From: Boswellia sacra
Lineage: Eukaryota; Streptophyta; Magnoliopsida; Sapindales; Burseraceae
Direction: 5' to 3'
NCBI GenBank assembly: GCA_013180625.2
Contig: SNVD02002538.1
Span: 806,001 to 870,000 of the forward strand
Length of the DNA: 64,000 nt
Positions 24,703 through 36,255 of the stretch are shown here, piece after piece. Under the pieces are notes generated by a model. It saw only the letters and a program-made list of their open reading frames with translations, was not told the DNA's origin and searched no databases. The position numbers and the translations under genes were made by a program. Each line of letters begins with the position of its first letter. The first letter of the stretch is position 1.

Positions 24703-25040
24703 CTACCCATGAGTGGAGATCATGGCATGGAACATGGGAGTAACTTCCTCAAGCCACTTCCTACTTCTTCTCATAAGCATCCCCCACTACCAATGAGTGG
24801 AGATCATGGCCTGGAACATGAAAATAACTTCCTCAAGCCACTTTCCCATTTCTGCTCCTACAATTTAGGGACATGGTTGAGTCCACTCAACAACCAAGTT
24901 AGTGGGGAAGTGTAGCCCACCATTTGTACTACCACTTCCTATATTCTACGAAATGCCTCCTAGCCCACTCAACCACCAAGTTAGTGCGGAAGTGTAGCCC
25001 ACCATTTGTGCTGCCACTTCCTACACACTAGGAAATGCAT
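24703..25040. repeat. imperfect direct repeats
   Basis: Two copies about 81 bp apart share GAGTGGAGATCATGGC and AACTTCCTCAAGCCACTT (24714 and 24795). A second pair shares CAACCACCAAGTTAGT, GAAGTGTAGCCCACCATTTG and CCACTTCCTA (24889 and 24972). The sequence is pyrimidine- and CCACT-rich. Confidence 0.6.
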
Positions 25041-25690
25041 TCTCCCCACTTTGCCCACTACCTTCTTAATTTTAGGAGCCACTATCCCCTTGAATATGTG
25101 CCATGATTTATGCCCACTAACACCACCAAGTTGCACCATGAACTGCTGTTGCACGCCATGTCTCTCGATGCCATGCGCTATGTCATTGCATTGTTGCGCG
25201 CTACCCGTGCGCGTGCCTGCTGCCTCGCAAGCGTCCCAGCTTGCATGCGTGCATATGCTAGTGTTGTTGTGCTACATTGCCCCAATGTACGCGTTGCATC
25301 CTTGTGTCGCGCCCAACTCCCATGTGCGCTCCACACATCATGCCCGCAAACCGTGCATGTATGTTATCCCACTGTGCCACACCCATCTCCATGCACGTGC
25401 CATATTACGCCCGCTACCCATGCATGCGTATTGTTTCGTTGCGCTACACATCCCCTTGTGTTAGCGTTCACATTGACTTGCGCTTACCCTCGCGCATCAA
25501 TGACTATCATGTCATGCAACGTCTCCGCACCTTGCTTAAGCGCTCACTCGTGCGTTTCTCGTTGGCATGCACCATTGCTGTGAATCCCAATATATATATA
25601 TATATTGTGGTAGTGGGCTTGTGTTGGAAATTGAAAATGATGAATTGGGCTTAGATTACAAATGAATGGACCTCAACCCATGGGTAGCCT
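25041..25690. other. CpG-rich segment with spurious Cys-rich ORFs
   Basis: A stretch of GC-richer sequence full of TGCATGCGTGCATATGC-like alternating runs. Three overlapping frames on the plus strand stay open (25006-25464, 25110-25583, 25277-25654). Their residues are dominated by Cys, His and Ala in low-complexity patterns and none looks like a protein family. Confidence 0.45.
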
Positions 25691-25694
25691 TGGA

Positions 25695-25702
25695 TATATA
25701 AG
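25695..25702 (+). promoter_or_regulatory. TATA-like box
   Basis: TATATAAG preceded by a GC-richer segment and followed by a purine-rich leader. It has the look of an LTR or gene promoter, but no coding sequence follows. Confidence 0.3.
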
Positions 25703-25788
25703 AGAGACATGAGAGTTCCAGAAGGGGTGGGGGAGATATTTTTCTTTCTTTCATTTTCGGGATAGAGGGGAAAAGTCTAACGGGTTAA

Positions 25789-25860
25789 AGGAAGAAGAAG
25801 AAGAAGAAGAAGAAAAGAGAAGGAAGAAAAAGAGAGGAAAAGAAGGAAAAAAAAAATCAA
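25789..25860. repeat. (GAA)n and long purine tract
   Basis: Eight or more GAA units followed by an uninterrupted purine run to about 25855. Confidence 0.9.
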
Positions 25861-26164
25861 AGAGGTGTATAGGCTTGGAAACCAGATAGGGATTTTTTAA
25901 CACTATACTTAAATTGTTTTATCTATTTTGCTGTTTTAAATTGATATGGGTTTATAGTGCACGTGAATTGTTGTTAAATTGATTGTTTGTTGCTTGGATG
26001 ATGAATTAATTGTGGAGTTATGTGCTTGTGAAGCTTTAAACAGCCACTGATTGCATGAAAATTGGATGAATGAAATTTTGGTGAATTTTTGAAGTTTGTG
26101 TTTGAGATCTAGAAATGGTTCAGTTTCACGATTCTGGAATTCTGATACTGGCTGTGAATCCGAC

Positions 26165-26880
26165 ACAACTCGACAAGTGGTTGTCGAGTGTCGAGTGATG
26201 TTGTCGAGGGTCGGGTGTGACGTGTCGAGCGTCGAGTGTGACGTGTCGAAGGTTCAGTCATGAAGGTGTCGAGTGTCTAGCATGACTCGACATGAGGTGT
26301 CGAGCGTCGAGTGTGACGTGTTGAGGGTTGAGTCATGAAGGTGTCGAGTGTCTAGTGTGACTCGACATGAGGTTTCGAGGGTCGAGTGTGACGTGTCGAG
26401 CGTCGAGTGTGACGTGTTGAGGGTTGAGTCATGAATATGTCAAGTGTCTAGCGTGACTTGACATGAGGTGTCAAGGGTCGAGTGTAACGTGTTGAGCGTC
26501 GAGTATGACGTGTCAAGGGTTGAGTCATGAATGTGTCGAGTGTCTGGCGTGACTCAACATGAGGTGTCGAGGGTCGAGTGTGCATGTCGAGCGTCAAGTG
26601 TGACGTGTCGAGGGTTGAGTCATGAACGCGTCGAGTGTCTAGCGTGACTCGACATGAGGTATCGAGGGTCGAGTGTGACGTGTCGAGGGTTAAGTCATGA
26701 ACGTGTCGAGTGTCTAGCGTGACTGGACATGAGGTGTCGAGGGTTGAGTGTGACGTGTCGAGCTTCAAGCGCGACGTGTCGAGGGATCGAGCATCGATCG
26801 ATCGAGTGTCGAGCGGTATAGGTGCCGAGTGTCGAGCGTTTAGTTGTGTCGAGCGTCGAGTGTCGAGCGCTCTAACAGAC
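26165..26880. repeat. GTCGAG minisatellite with two-level structure
   Basis: About 22-bp subunits of the type GTCGAGNGTCGAGTGTGACGT are grouped into larger units marked by GTCATGAA at 26259, 26334, 26430, 26526, 26621 and 26696. Spacings are 75, 96, 96, 95 and 75 bp, so the large units differ by the loss of one subunit. The reverse strand is open for 149 codons (26448-26897) because the repeat has no stops. The resulting Thr/Asp/Ser repeats are not a recognisable protein. Confidence 0.9.
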
Positions 26881-26980
26881 TCGACCCGAATGTACATTTC
26901 TGACAGAATTTTTCATAAAAACGGTGCTACTTTGGGACTTATTTTTAGGGATTATATTGAAGGGTTTATAAGCATATGCA

Positions 26981-27257
26981 TTGGACCTTGGATAGACCGT
27001 TTTGGATACGGATCCAAGGAGAATACGGATATGAAATTCTATGTGTTGGACCTTAGATGGGCTGTCTTGTGTACTGATCCAAGGGGAACATGAATATAAA
27101 CTTGATGTGTTGGACCTTGGATGGGTCGTCTTGTGTACGGATCTAAGGGGAACATAAATATAAACTTGATGTGTTTGACCTTGGATGGGCTGTCTTGTAT
27201 ACGGATACAAGGGGAACACGAATATAAACTTGATGTATTGGAACTTGGATGGGCCGT
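26981..27257. repeat. 64-bp tandem repeat, about 4.3 copies
   Basis: TTGGACCTTGGATGGG-type starts occur at 26981, 27046, 27110, 27174 and 27238. Each unit contains TACGGATCCAAGGGGAACA. ORFs on the minus strand are by-products. Confidence 0.92.
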
Positions 27258-27764
27258 GGAAAACATTAGATGAAAGATTTTGATTGTTAAGTGAATAAGT
27301 GATACCTTGATGTGTGAATGAGAATGATTTCTTGACTTATTATAATTGGTTGTGTAACTATGTGATTGAGTAACGGTTTGAATGCTTGTGATTTACTATA
27401 ACGTTAGAATCTATCCTAATGGGCTATATGCGCACCCCCTCCCTCCACAGGTATACAAAAAGATATTCGTCTAAGTGGTGTTCCAGAGTTTTCCTAGGGA
27501 GTCTGGGCGTTTACATGTATGCGATGGTTTTGAGAAAAGTTTGACTAGCCTAAATTGTGATAGGAAACTTTATTATGTGATCATCAACCCACATTCTAAG
27601 TGTGGTCATCAGTGTATGTAAAGTTTATCTTGAACAAATAGCCAGATGTTGTAATAGATTCATATGAAATGTATAAATATATGTATGAATTGGAAAAGGA
27701 AAAAAAATGAGATATTGTTGATGTCTTTTTATTATTTTTCTTAATCAATCACCCTTAAATTCTC
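27258..27764. other. intergenic sequence before the copia element
   Basis: No gene or delimited repeat seen. Confidence 0.4.
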
Positions 27765-28668
27765 TGATAGTTCTGGAGGTATGCAGTTATAAGAAATATA
27801 ACAGTAAACTGTAATATAAATCAGCACAGGAGGATTTTTACGTGGTTCGGTTATAAAACCTACGTCTATGGACAGCTATAGAGCTGTAATTCACTATGTT
27901 CTTGTTTGTACAATCTTTAGGACTTTTTATAGTGATGACTCACTCTCACGCACAGACCTAATATTTGACAAACAAAATCTTTGCAAATATCCTAAACATT
28001 AGTGACACTGCTCACTCTCTGTCACAGATAACTTAACAGAACACTGTTAAGTTATACATAACAATGACGTCTGACACTGAATTACATAAACACTTAACCC
28101 GCAAGTTATCCCAAGTGTCTACTAACTCACACAGACTCAATCAACAACTCATGTACGATTTCTACCACTCATACATGAATCAAAAGACTCAAAGAATCAA
28201 ATCAAAGAAGACATTTCTTTTGCGTTGAAGCTCTCTTCTATGAATTCATGGAATCCCAAACTCAAGACTCTCTCACAACCAAAACAGCCAACACGTCAAT
28301 CTCTCAATTACATTCTCAGCCGCCTGAATAGCTTTGTATATATATAGTGAGGGTCTGACCGAAATCTCCTAGAAATCCTATAAAAATTCTAATCAAAATC
28401 ATATTAGGATTAGAAGAAATAAAATAGGAAGTGTTATAAACAAACTCTAAACGGAATTAGGACAAATAAATATTCTTCTATTCTAATTAGGATACAAGAT
28501 ATTATATCCTAATCTAAAGAGATATTTATTCCAAATCAAATACTTTCTAAAATATAATTCTAGAAACATTAAAATAGGAATAAAAATAATATTCTTGTTT
28601 TATCACAAGTCGATCAAAACTCATCATGTGCATAGCACATGCATATGTAGTAGACTTTGACACCAACA
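27765..28668 (-). repeat. 3' LTR of the Sirevirus-like element
   Basis: Begins TGTTGGTGTC and ends CAGAACTATCA on the minus strand. A GGGGGAGAT polypurine tract lies directly upstream (28669-28682). Confidence 0.93.
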
Positions 28669-28682
28669 ATCTCCCCCTTTTT
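28669..28682 (-). other. polypurine tract
   Basis: AAAGGGGGAGATT on the minus strand adjoins the 3' LTR. Further similar tracts lie at 29025-29033, 29151-29159 and 29729-29737, a repeated arrangement described for Sireviruses. Confidence 0.8.
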
Positions 28683-29189
28683 GACAACTTGTGATGAAAA
28701 CACAAAACTGTTTCTGATCAAAGAATATCACACATGATAAGTCAATCATAACAATAAACTGCCATGAAATAGCAAACAGAAATTATCATGTGTAAAGAAT
28801 TAACCAGTGAGCTGTTACAAAACTCATAACAGAACATTGTCAGAATAAGTATATCCTGCAATCAAAATGACTTTATCAAACTGATCAAGCAACATACTTT
28901 AATCAATTCATGATCAAAGTAATTATATCAATCAATGTAATCAGATCATGATCAGAGGAAAAACATTCATCAACGTAAGATATCTTGAATGCACACATAA
29001 AGCAAACATAAGAAGTTCTTCTTACTCCCCCTTACTACTTACTTACATCCCTTGAGAAATAAGCAACAAAAATATAAACAAAACATAAATAAGTAACCAC
29101 GGTAATATCATACATAACAAAAAGATCAAAAAATTAGAAAACTCATTGATCTCCCCCTTGATTTCAGCACAAGTGCCAAAAGCACTTAA

Positions 29190-29465
29190 CGAAGGAACTT
29201 ACGAACTGGAGGAGAAGAGGAACTGCCTGTGCGCTTCCTAAGTTTTCCCTATTGTGGTTGGAGTTGGCTGCGTAGAAGCTACAGGAGCAGTGTGTTCTTC
29301 AGCTGTGTCAGAAGAAGTGGCAGTGACTTCAGCTACAATTCTTCGAATCTCTTTGTCACATCTCTCTGCATTGGTTTCGGCCTTTCCATCTGCAACTTCC
29401 TCTATGAAGTGTACTTTTCAAACTTCTGCTTGATGTTGGCTGTGAGAAACTTATTGGTCTGTAGA
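29190..29465 (-). pseudogene. 3' accessory ORF relic of the Sirevirus-like element
   Basis: Downstream of pol the minus strand reads NKFLTANIKQKFEKYT, then (shifted) EEVADGKAETNAERCDKEI, AEVTATSSDTAEEH and a Pro/Thr/Ser-rich tail ending in RKRTGSSSSPPVRKF. Charged, low-complexity sequence at this place is where some Sireviruses carry an additional ORF, env-like in a few. I see no membrane segment. It is broken by at least one frameshift. Confidence 0.45.
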
Positions 29466-29739
29466 AAAAATTTTTAAAACAGGAAGAGAGAAGCAAGATG
29501 CGGGATAGGGAAGACACTGTTGTGGGAATATGGAATGAACAGAAGAAGCCCAAAACTGATTCGTAATATACTAGGCCAAATTTAAAAACAATTTTGTTTT
29601 TAACAAAAATTAATATCAAATCTATTTCCAAAACCGTTTGATAATTGACATTTATAGACAGAAATTCAAATTTGATTCCAATTTGAATAAGGAATTCTAA
29701 TAGAATTAGGATTCCCGCCACTGAAACTTCTCCCCCTCA

Positions 29740-30279
29740 ATTCAATAATGCTGACATAGCATTTTTGACACATGGACACACAAGAAAATCAAATTTCGAA
29801 TAAGCACAAAGAGTATCGTATGTTATGAAAAACATAACAGAACACAGTTAAAAATAACATAACAACAATATCTGAACATCATATGAATCATTCTAAGAAA
29901 GCATATTCAAGAGCTGTTTTATTTTCTTTTAATTATTTCATCACTTAATCCAATTGAGTGATCAACTTGAGCATACTTCTTACACACACAAAAGTTAGTC
30001 TCAATGTGAATTTGCTAAATAATACAGTAGCTTTCACACATGTATAGAGGTAGCCCTTTTCCATTTAAGCGGGTGACCTCACCATATTTCTTAGATACAA
30101 TGAAGTTACTCTCAATGGATGGCTTTCACACATCATATACTGGTAGCCCTCTCTGTATTTTTTATTTTTAAACTAGTATTTAATTAGTCACACAATTTTT
30201 TATATCATAGCTCATACATGCTTAATTAGAAGAAAACTTATGATATTGCAGATACAATTAACATAACAGTAAGCAGTGT
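29740..30279 (-). other. non-coding region after pol of the Sirevirus-like element
   Basis: AT-rich. Contains a duplicated segment with GGTAGCCCT near 30050 and 30143. No ORF is called. Confidence 0.45.
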
Positions 30280-32159
30280 TCATTCATGTAACTGACAAAT
30301 GCTTAAGGCTTTTCTTAGATTTTCAAATCTTGTTGTATCCAATGCCTTAGTGAACAAGTCAGCCAATTGTCTATCAGTGGAGATGTGTTCAATATGTATC
30401 ACCTTAGACTCTACTAGTTCCCTTATAAAATGGTATCTTAAGTCAATGTGTTTTGTTCTAGAATGCTGAACAGGATTTTTGAAAATATTTATAGCACTAG
30501 TATTATCACAAAACACAGTTATAGGCTTTTGTTCAATACCATGATCACTCAACATTTGCTTTATCTACAATAGTTGTGTGTAACAACTCCCTGCTGCTAT
30601 GTATTCGGCTTCAGCTGTAGACAAAGAAATAGAATTCTGTTTTTTACTGTGCCATGAAATCAAGTTAGTACCAAGATAAAAACATCCTCCTGAAGTACTT
30701 TTTCTATCATCTGCATTTCCTGCCCAATCTGCATCACTTAACCCTGCAAGATAATCATTTGTATCTTTAGAAAACTATATTTCATAATCATATGTTCCAT
30801 GAACATACCTGATGATTCTCTTTACTGCTGCAAGATGTGATTCTTTGGGATTTGCTTGAAACCTTGCACAAAGTCCTACACTAAAGCTCAAATCTGGTCT
30901 GCTTGCTGTGAGGTATAGTAGGCTGCCAATAATGCTTCTGTACAAGCTTGCATCAACATCTTTTCCTGTATTATCCTTTGAAAGTTTTAGATTAGTACTG
31001 ATAGGAGTTTTCATTGGTTTTGCATTTTCAAGCCCAAACTTCTTTATAAGATTCTTGGCATATTTTGATTGAGATATATCATTCATTTGCTTAACCTGCA
31101 ATCCAAGAAAGAAATTTAATTCTCCTACCATGCTCATCTCAAACTCTTCCTGCATCAATTTAACAAACTCATTAATTTTGTTTTTGTTAGTTGATCCGAA
31201 AACAATGTCATCAACATATATTTGAGCAATAATAAAATAGTTAGATGCATGTTTGATAAACAAAGTCTTATCATTGCTGCCTCTTTTGTAACCTCTGTTG
31301 ATTAAAAAATTTGTCAACCTTTCATACCAAGCTCTAGGAGCTTGTTTCAAACCATACAAAGCTTTGTGCAATCTGTACACAAAATCAGGATGTTTAGGAT
31401 CTTCAAATCCCTTAGGCTGTTCAACAAAAATTTCTTCATTGAGATAGCCATTTAAAAATGCAGTTTTAACATCCATTTGATACAACTTAAAATCAAGCAA
31501 ACAAGCAATTGCAAGTAGTATTCTGATTGACTCAGGTCTAGCTACTGGTGCAAAGGTCTCATCAAAGTCTATGCCTTCAACTTGTGCAACTAGCCTAGCT
31601 TTATTCCTTACTACTTGACCACTTTCATCAGTTTTGTTTTTGTAAATCCATTTAGTTCCAATGACATTTGTACCTTCTGGCCTAGGAACTAATTCCCACA
31701 CTTCATTCCTTTTAAACTGATTAAGTTCATCTTGCATAGCTTGAATCCACACCTCTTCTTTTAAAGCTTCTTTCACATTTTTTGGCTCAACTAAAGAAAC
31801 ATAACATGCAAACCTTACCTGATTTCTTACCTCGCTCCGAGTTTTCATCATGCCATCTGGTGTTCCAATGATAGAACTTGTTGGATGTGCCTTCTGAATC
31901 CATGTGGGTGGATCTTTTCTATCTTCATCATTCCATATTGAACTTTTGTTCAAATCTAAGTTGTCAGATGTTACCTGTTACGTCAGGTGTAACAGCAACT
32001 GTTTCCTCCTTCATAACAACATCTTCCTTTTTGCTGCTGTCTGAATCTGATTTTTCTGTATCTTCTATGAAGTGGTTATGCTTTTCTCTTGTGAGTACTT
32101 TGCATAATCATCAAGCTTATCGAATACTACGTTTGCAAATTCCATGACTGCCTCAGTTC
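30280..32159 (-). pseudogene. copia reverse transcriptase and RNase H
   Basis: The main open stretch (31953-30775, 392 codons) has the copia RT features: [18 protein letters not shown], the [13 protein letters not shown] block with the first catalytic Asp, [15 protein letters not shown], and the YVDD catalytic motif ([11 protein letters not shown]). Stops then interrupt the connection, but SDADWAGNADDRKSTSG, STAEAEY and, at 30555-30280, FCDNTSAI and TKHIDLRYHFIRE show a complete RNase H. It copies element RNA into DNA in virus-like particles. One stop lies just before FSKDTNDYLAG and another at a Trp after SCYTQLL, so the polyprotein cannot be finished. Confidence 0.92.
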
Positions 32160-33841
32160 TCATATTGTAAACTCGAATGCTTTGCTGTTTTGAGCATATC
32201 CCACGAAGACTCCTTCATCACTCCTTGGATCTAATTTTCCTAACAGTTCTCTGTCGTTTAAGATGTAACACTTGCAACCAAAGACGTGAAAATATTTCAA
32301 ATTAGGTTTTCTTCCTTTCAAAATTTCATAAGGTGTCTGGTTAGTGCCAGGTCTAAGAAAAACTCTATTTGAAATATAACAAGCAGTGCTTATTGCTTCA
32401 GCCCATAGCCTTTTTGTCAACTTCTTGCTATTGAGCATCACTCTTGCCATCTCTTGAAGAGTTCTATTCTTCATCTCCACAATACCATTCTGTTAAGGGG
32501 TTTTGGGAGCTGAAAATTTATGATCAATTCCATGATATTTGCAAAAGTCAGCATAGCTAACATTTTCAAACTCCTTGCCATGATCATTTCTTATTCTCAC
32601 AATCCTTCCAATGTTACTATTTTGCTCATTTTCAAGCTTAACGCAAAGGTTCCTGAAAGCATCAAAAGTGTCAGATTTTTCTTTAATGAAATCCACCCAA
32701 GTAAATCTAGAAAAATCATCCACACAAACAAATATATATCTCTTACCTGTAATACTTTCAATTTGCATAGGACCCATAAGATCCATATGAAGCAAATCAA
32801 GTATCTTAGAAGTGCTACGATGTGGATTTAATTTGTGTGAACTTCTGATTTGTTTTCCCATTTGACATGGTCTACAAATTTTATCAATTTTGTCATTAAG
32901 TTTAGGAACTCCTCTTATAGCACCTAACTTAGTTAATTTAACCAAGTCTTTGTAATTTAAGTTTCCTAATTTTTGATGCCACAATTCTAAACCGAAATCC
33001 TAGCATGAAATGCAATTTCTACTAAATAACAGTTATCCAAAGATCTATTACCTTCTAGAATGCATTTACCAAAATTATCAAAGACCATGCATTTGTTTTG
33101 TGTGAAGTTAACAGTATACTTTTCATCACAAATCTGACTAATGCTTATAAGATTAGCTTTCAAATCTTCCACTAGAAGGACATTTTTAAAATTGGGTAGG
33201 CCTTTGACATTCAAAGTGTCTTTACCAATGATTTTACTTGTTGCTCCATCTCTAAAGGTAACATTTTCATCCCTACATGCTTTAAAATTTGTCAAAAACA
33301 ATTTATTTCCAGTCATGTGCTTGGAACAATCGCTGTCAAAATACCACAAATCATTAGATGCATGATCAAGTACAGTAAAGGCAACATGGCATACTGTTTT
33401 GTCTTTCCTAACCCATTGCAGTCGTGATTTAGGTAACAGTTTAAACTGTTTTGATCTTTCATGCAAAAGATTCAACAATTTAAAGCATCTAGGCCTAATA
33501 TGTCCCTTTTTACCACAAAAATAGCAAATAGGAATGAATTTCCTTACCTTTTCAGGACTGGATTTGAAAGAACTCAGAGGAGAGACAAATGTTTCACTGC
33601 TCTTAGAATTAGGACTTGACTTTAAAGAGTTAAGTTCAAAATTGGCTTTCACAAAAACTGTTTTTGATGAAGATGCAGCATTACCTTTTGTATACCCTAA
33701 TCCATGTTTGTTAGAGTTGTCTCTTCCAAGGCTTAAGACCTGATCAACTTTGGCTGCTCCAATTTTGAGTTGATCAACACACCTCTTACTTTCAACCAGT
33801 TCTGTTATGATTTTCTCAATATGTGCTGTTTTATCTGTCAA
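32160..33841 (-). pseudogene. copia gag end, protease and integrase
   Basis: From 33841 the frame gives a second CCHC knuckle (CYFCGKKGHIRPRC), then the protease motif as WYFDSDCSKHMTG, where the usual DSG active site has become DSD. The GAG-pre-integrase segment MWHQKLGNLNYKDL has its HHCC finger ending CRPCQMGKQ. The integrase core shows HMDLMGPM and VDDFSRF (first Asp), RNDHGKEF (second Asp) and, after a stop, MKNRTLQEMARVML with SNRVFLRPGTNQTPYEIL. Stops separate 32987 from 32984 and 32493 from 32480. The changed protease triad and the breaks make it inactive. Confidence 0.9.
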
Positions 33842-35136
33842 AACAGTTTTCAGTTCTGTGATCTGATTTTCAGCAAAGGATTTTTCACATTCCAGCTTTT
33901 TAATCTTCTTCTTTAAGGCTCTAATTTCTTCCTTCTGATTTAGCCATTCATCGTAGAGTACATTGTATGTCTATTGCAACTCTTCATAGTATTCTGGTCC
34001 TTCTTCTTCATTCGAATGATCAATACTGGTTCTGTAATTTTTTGTTATGTCAGACATAACAGCCTTTCCTTTGTCAGCTGCAGATGCAGTAAATACAACA
34101 AAGTTGCTCATGGAATCTTGATCTTCTGACTCGAATTCTGATTCATCACTCCAGGTTGTTGTCAGCCCTTTATTCTTCTTCTTGAGATTTGCACATTCAG
34201 ATTGAATATGCCCATAACCAGAACATTCATAACACTAAATTTGCCCTTTCTTTTCAGGTTGTTTTGGCTTCCTCTTGTCATTCTCCTTGCTGAACTTTCT
34301 GAATTTTTCTTCGCTTGAGTTTGATGGCTTTCCTTAATTCTTTTTCCTAAAATTTCTTTTCATAAACTTGACATAATTTCTTGTTAGAAAAGCAATCTGT
34401 TTAGAATCAGTTTCATTAAGCACATCACTACTTTCATCATCAGATTTTCAGTTTTCACATTGAATGCAATGCTTTTACCTTTTTACTTCCTAGTACTTTG
34501 ATTAATTTCAAAGTTTTGGAGGATGCCAATCAATTCATCAACCCTCATCTCATCAGAGTTTTTAACTTCCTCAATGGCTGAAATTTTAGGTTGAAATTTA
34601 TCTGGAACAGACCTAATTATCTTGCTAACAATTTCTGCATCAGTGAAAGTTTTGCCAAGCATGTATGCCGAATTTGTAATGTGACATATCTTAGAGTAAA
34701 ATTTAAAAATTGACCCATCCTCATGCATCATCAGATTTTCAAATTGAGAATTAAGTCTCATCAATTTAGATCTTTTAACAGATGCGGTACCTTCATGTTT
34801 TACCTCAAGTATGTCCCATGCTTTCTTGGCTGCTTTGCACCTTGAAATCTGTCCAAAGTTGTTTAAGTCCACTGCAGCAAAATTTGCATTAAGAGCCTTT
34901 GAATTCCAACTGGAACGTCGGTATTCTTCATCAGTCCATTCATCTTTAGGTTTCGGTTCAGAATCATCAGAAGCATTCAACTTTGTTGGCAGTGTCCATC
35001 CTTTAAGCACACTAGTCCATGCCCTGTCATCAAGAGATTTGATATACATCATCATTCTTACCTTCCAATATGAATAATTACTGTCATTAAGAATGGGTGG
35101 TTGTGTTTCGGATCCTCTATTGTGAATAAACTCCAT
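33842..35136 (-). pseudogene. copia gag
   Basis: The first 217 codons (35136-34483) are open: NDSNYSYWKVRMMMYIKSLD, then the UBN2-type gag core with WNSKALNANF and LEVKHEGTASVKRSKL. After a TAA the sequence goes on (KGKSIAFNV), with stops, to a zinc knuckle CYECSGYGHIQSEC near 34230-34190 that is preceded by an in-frame TAG. Together with the second knuckle in the next segment, this gag had two CCHC fingers. Gag forms the virus-like particle and packages RNA. The ATG at 35136 is preceded by the LTR and PBS at the usual distance. Confidence 0.88.
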
Positions 35137-35181
35137 CCTTCCAGATCAACGTGATCGTTTTCTTCACTTGTCTATCAGTGA

Positions 35182-35197
35182 ACCCGCTCTTATACCA
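35182..35197 (-). other. primer-binding site
   Basis: TGGTATAAGAGCGGG just inside the 5' LTR on the minus strand matches the initiator-Met tRNA-type PBS (TGGTATCAGAGC) with one change. Confidence 0.85.
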
Positions 35198-35199
35198 AT

Positions 35200-36102
35200 T
35201 GATAGTTCTGGAGGTATGCAGTTATAAGAAATATAACAGTAAACTGTAATGTAAATCGGCACAGGAGGATTTTTATGTGGTTCGGTTATAAAATCTACGT
35301 CCACGGACAGCTATAGAGCTGCAATTCATTATGTTCTTGTTTCTACAATCTTAAAGACCTTTTACAGTGCTGACTCACTCTCACACACAGACCTAATCTT
35401 TAACAAATAAAATCTTTGCAAAAATCCTAAACACTAGTGACACTGCTCACTCTCTGTCACAGATAACTTAACAGAACACTGTTAAGTTATACATAACAAT
35501 GACGTCTGACACTGAATTACATAAACACTTAACCCGCAAGTTATCCCAAGTGTCTACTAACTCACGCAGACTCAATCAACAACTCATGTACGATTTCTAT
35601 CACTCATATATGAATCAAAAGACTCAAAGAATCAAATCAAAGAAGAAATTCTTTTTGCGTTGAAGCTCTCTTCTATGAATTCATGGAATCCCAAACTCAA
35701 GTCTCTCTCACAACCAAAACAGCCAACACGTCAATCTCTCAATCACACTCTCAGCCGCCTGAATAGCTTTGTATATATATAGTGAGGTCTGACCGAAATC
35801 TCCTAGAAATCCTGTAAAAATTCTAATCAAAATCATATTAGGATTAGGAGAAATAAAATAGGAAGTGCTATAAACAAACTCCAAAAGGAATTAAGACAAA
35901 TAAATATTCTTCTATTCTAATTAGGATACAAGATATTATATCCTAATCTAAAGAGATATTTATTCCAAATCAAATACTTTCTAAAATATAATTCTAGAAA
36001 CATTAAAATAGGAATAAAAATAATATTCTTGTTTTATCACAAGTTGATCAAAACTCATCATGTGCATGGCACATGCATATGTAGTAGACTTTGACACCAA
36101 CA
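35200..36102 (-). repeat. 5' LTR of the Sirevirus-like element, shared with an upstream partial copy
   Basis: Close match to 27765-28668 over its full length. The sequence beyond its outer end (36103 onward) is not host flank but a copy of the element's own 3' internal sequence. Confidence 0.92.
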
Positions 36103-36255
36103 ATCTCCTCCTTTTTGGCAACTTGTGATGAAAACACAAAACTGTTTCTGATCAAAGAATATCACACATGACAAGTCAATCATAACAATAAGCTGCCATG
36201 AAATAGCAAATAGAAATTATCATGTGTAAAGAATTAACCAGTGAGCTTACGAAAT
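36103..36255 (-). mobile_element. partial second copy of the Sirevirus-like internal 3' end
   Basis: About 150 bp match 28669-28815 closely (polypurine tract, then CAACTTGTGATGAAAACAC, and on to CCAGTGAGCT), after which similarity stops. The LTR at 35200-36102 is therefore also the 3' LTR of a second, otherwise lost element. Confidence 0.88.

Larger units (their letters stand above)
27765..36102 (-). mobile_element. Sirevirus-like Ty1/copia element, complete but decayed
   Basis: On the minus strand: 5' LTR (36102-35200), PBS, gag with two CCHC knuckles, protease, integrase, reverse transcriptase, RNase H, an additional 3' ORF relic, repeated polypurine tracts and a 3' LTR (28668-27765). The two LTRs are 903 and 904 bp and closely similar. 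The domain order PR-INT-RT-RH is that of Ty1/copia. The gag type, several GGGGGAG tracts and a 1.6-kb region after pol point to the Sirevirus lineage. All reading frames have stops or shifts. Confidence 0.92.

Noticed and set aside
25006..25654. Three overlapping plus-strand Cys/His-rich ORFs, possibly small secreted peptides
   Set aside because: All three frames are open at once in CpG-rich alternating sequence, composition is low complexity, and there is no signal peptide plus regular cysteine spacing.
26448..26897. 149-codon minus-strand ORF rich in Leu-Asp-Thr repeats
   Set aside because: It follows the GTCGAG minisatellite period, changes unit length with the repeat, and has no known similarity. 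It is a by-product of a stop-free repeat.
35182..35197. Possible tRNA genes at the primer-binding sites (also 41014, 49492, 57651)
   Set aside because: Only short complements of tRNA 3' ends are present, with no cloverleaf or A and B boxes.
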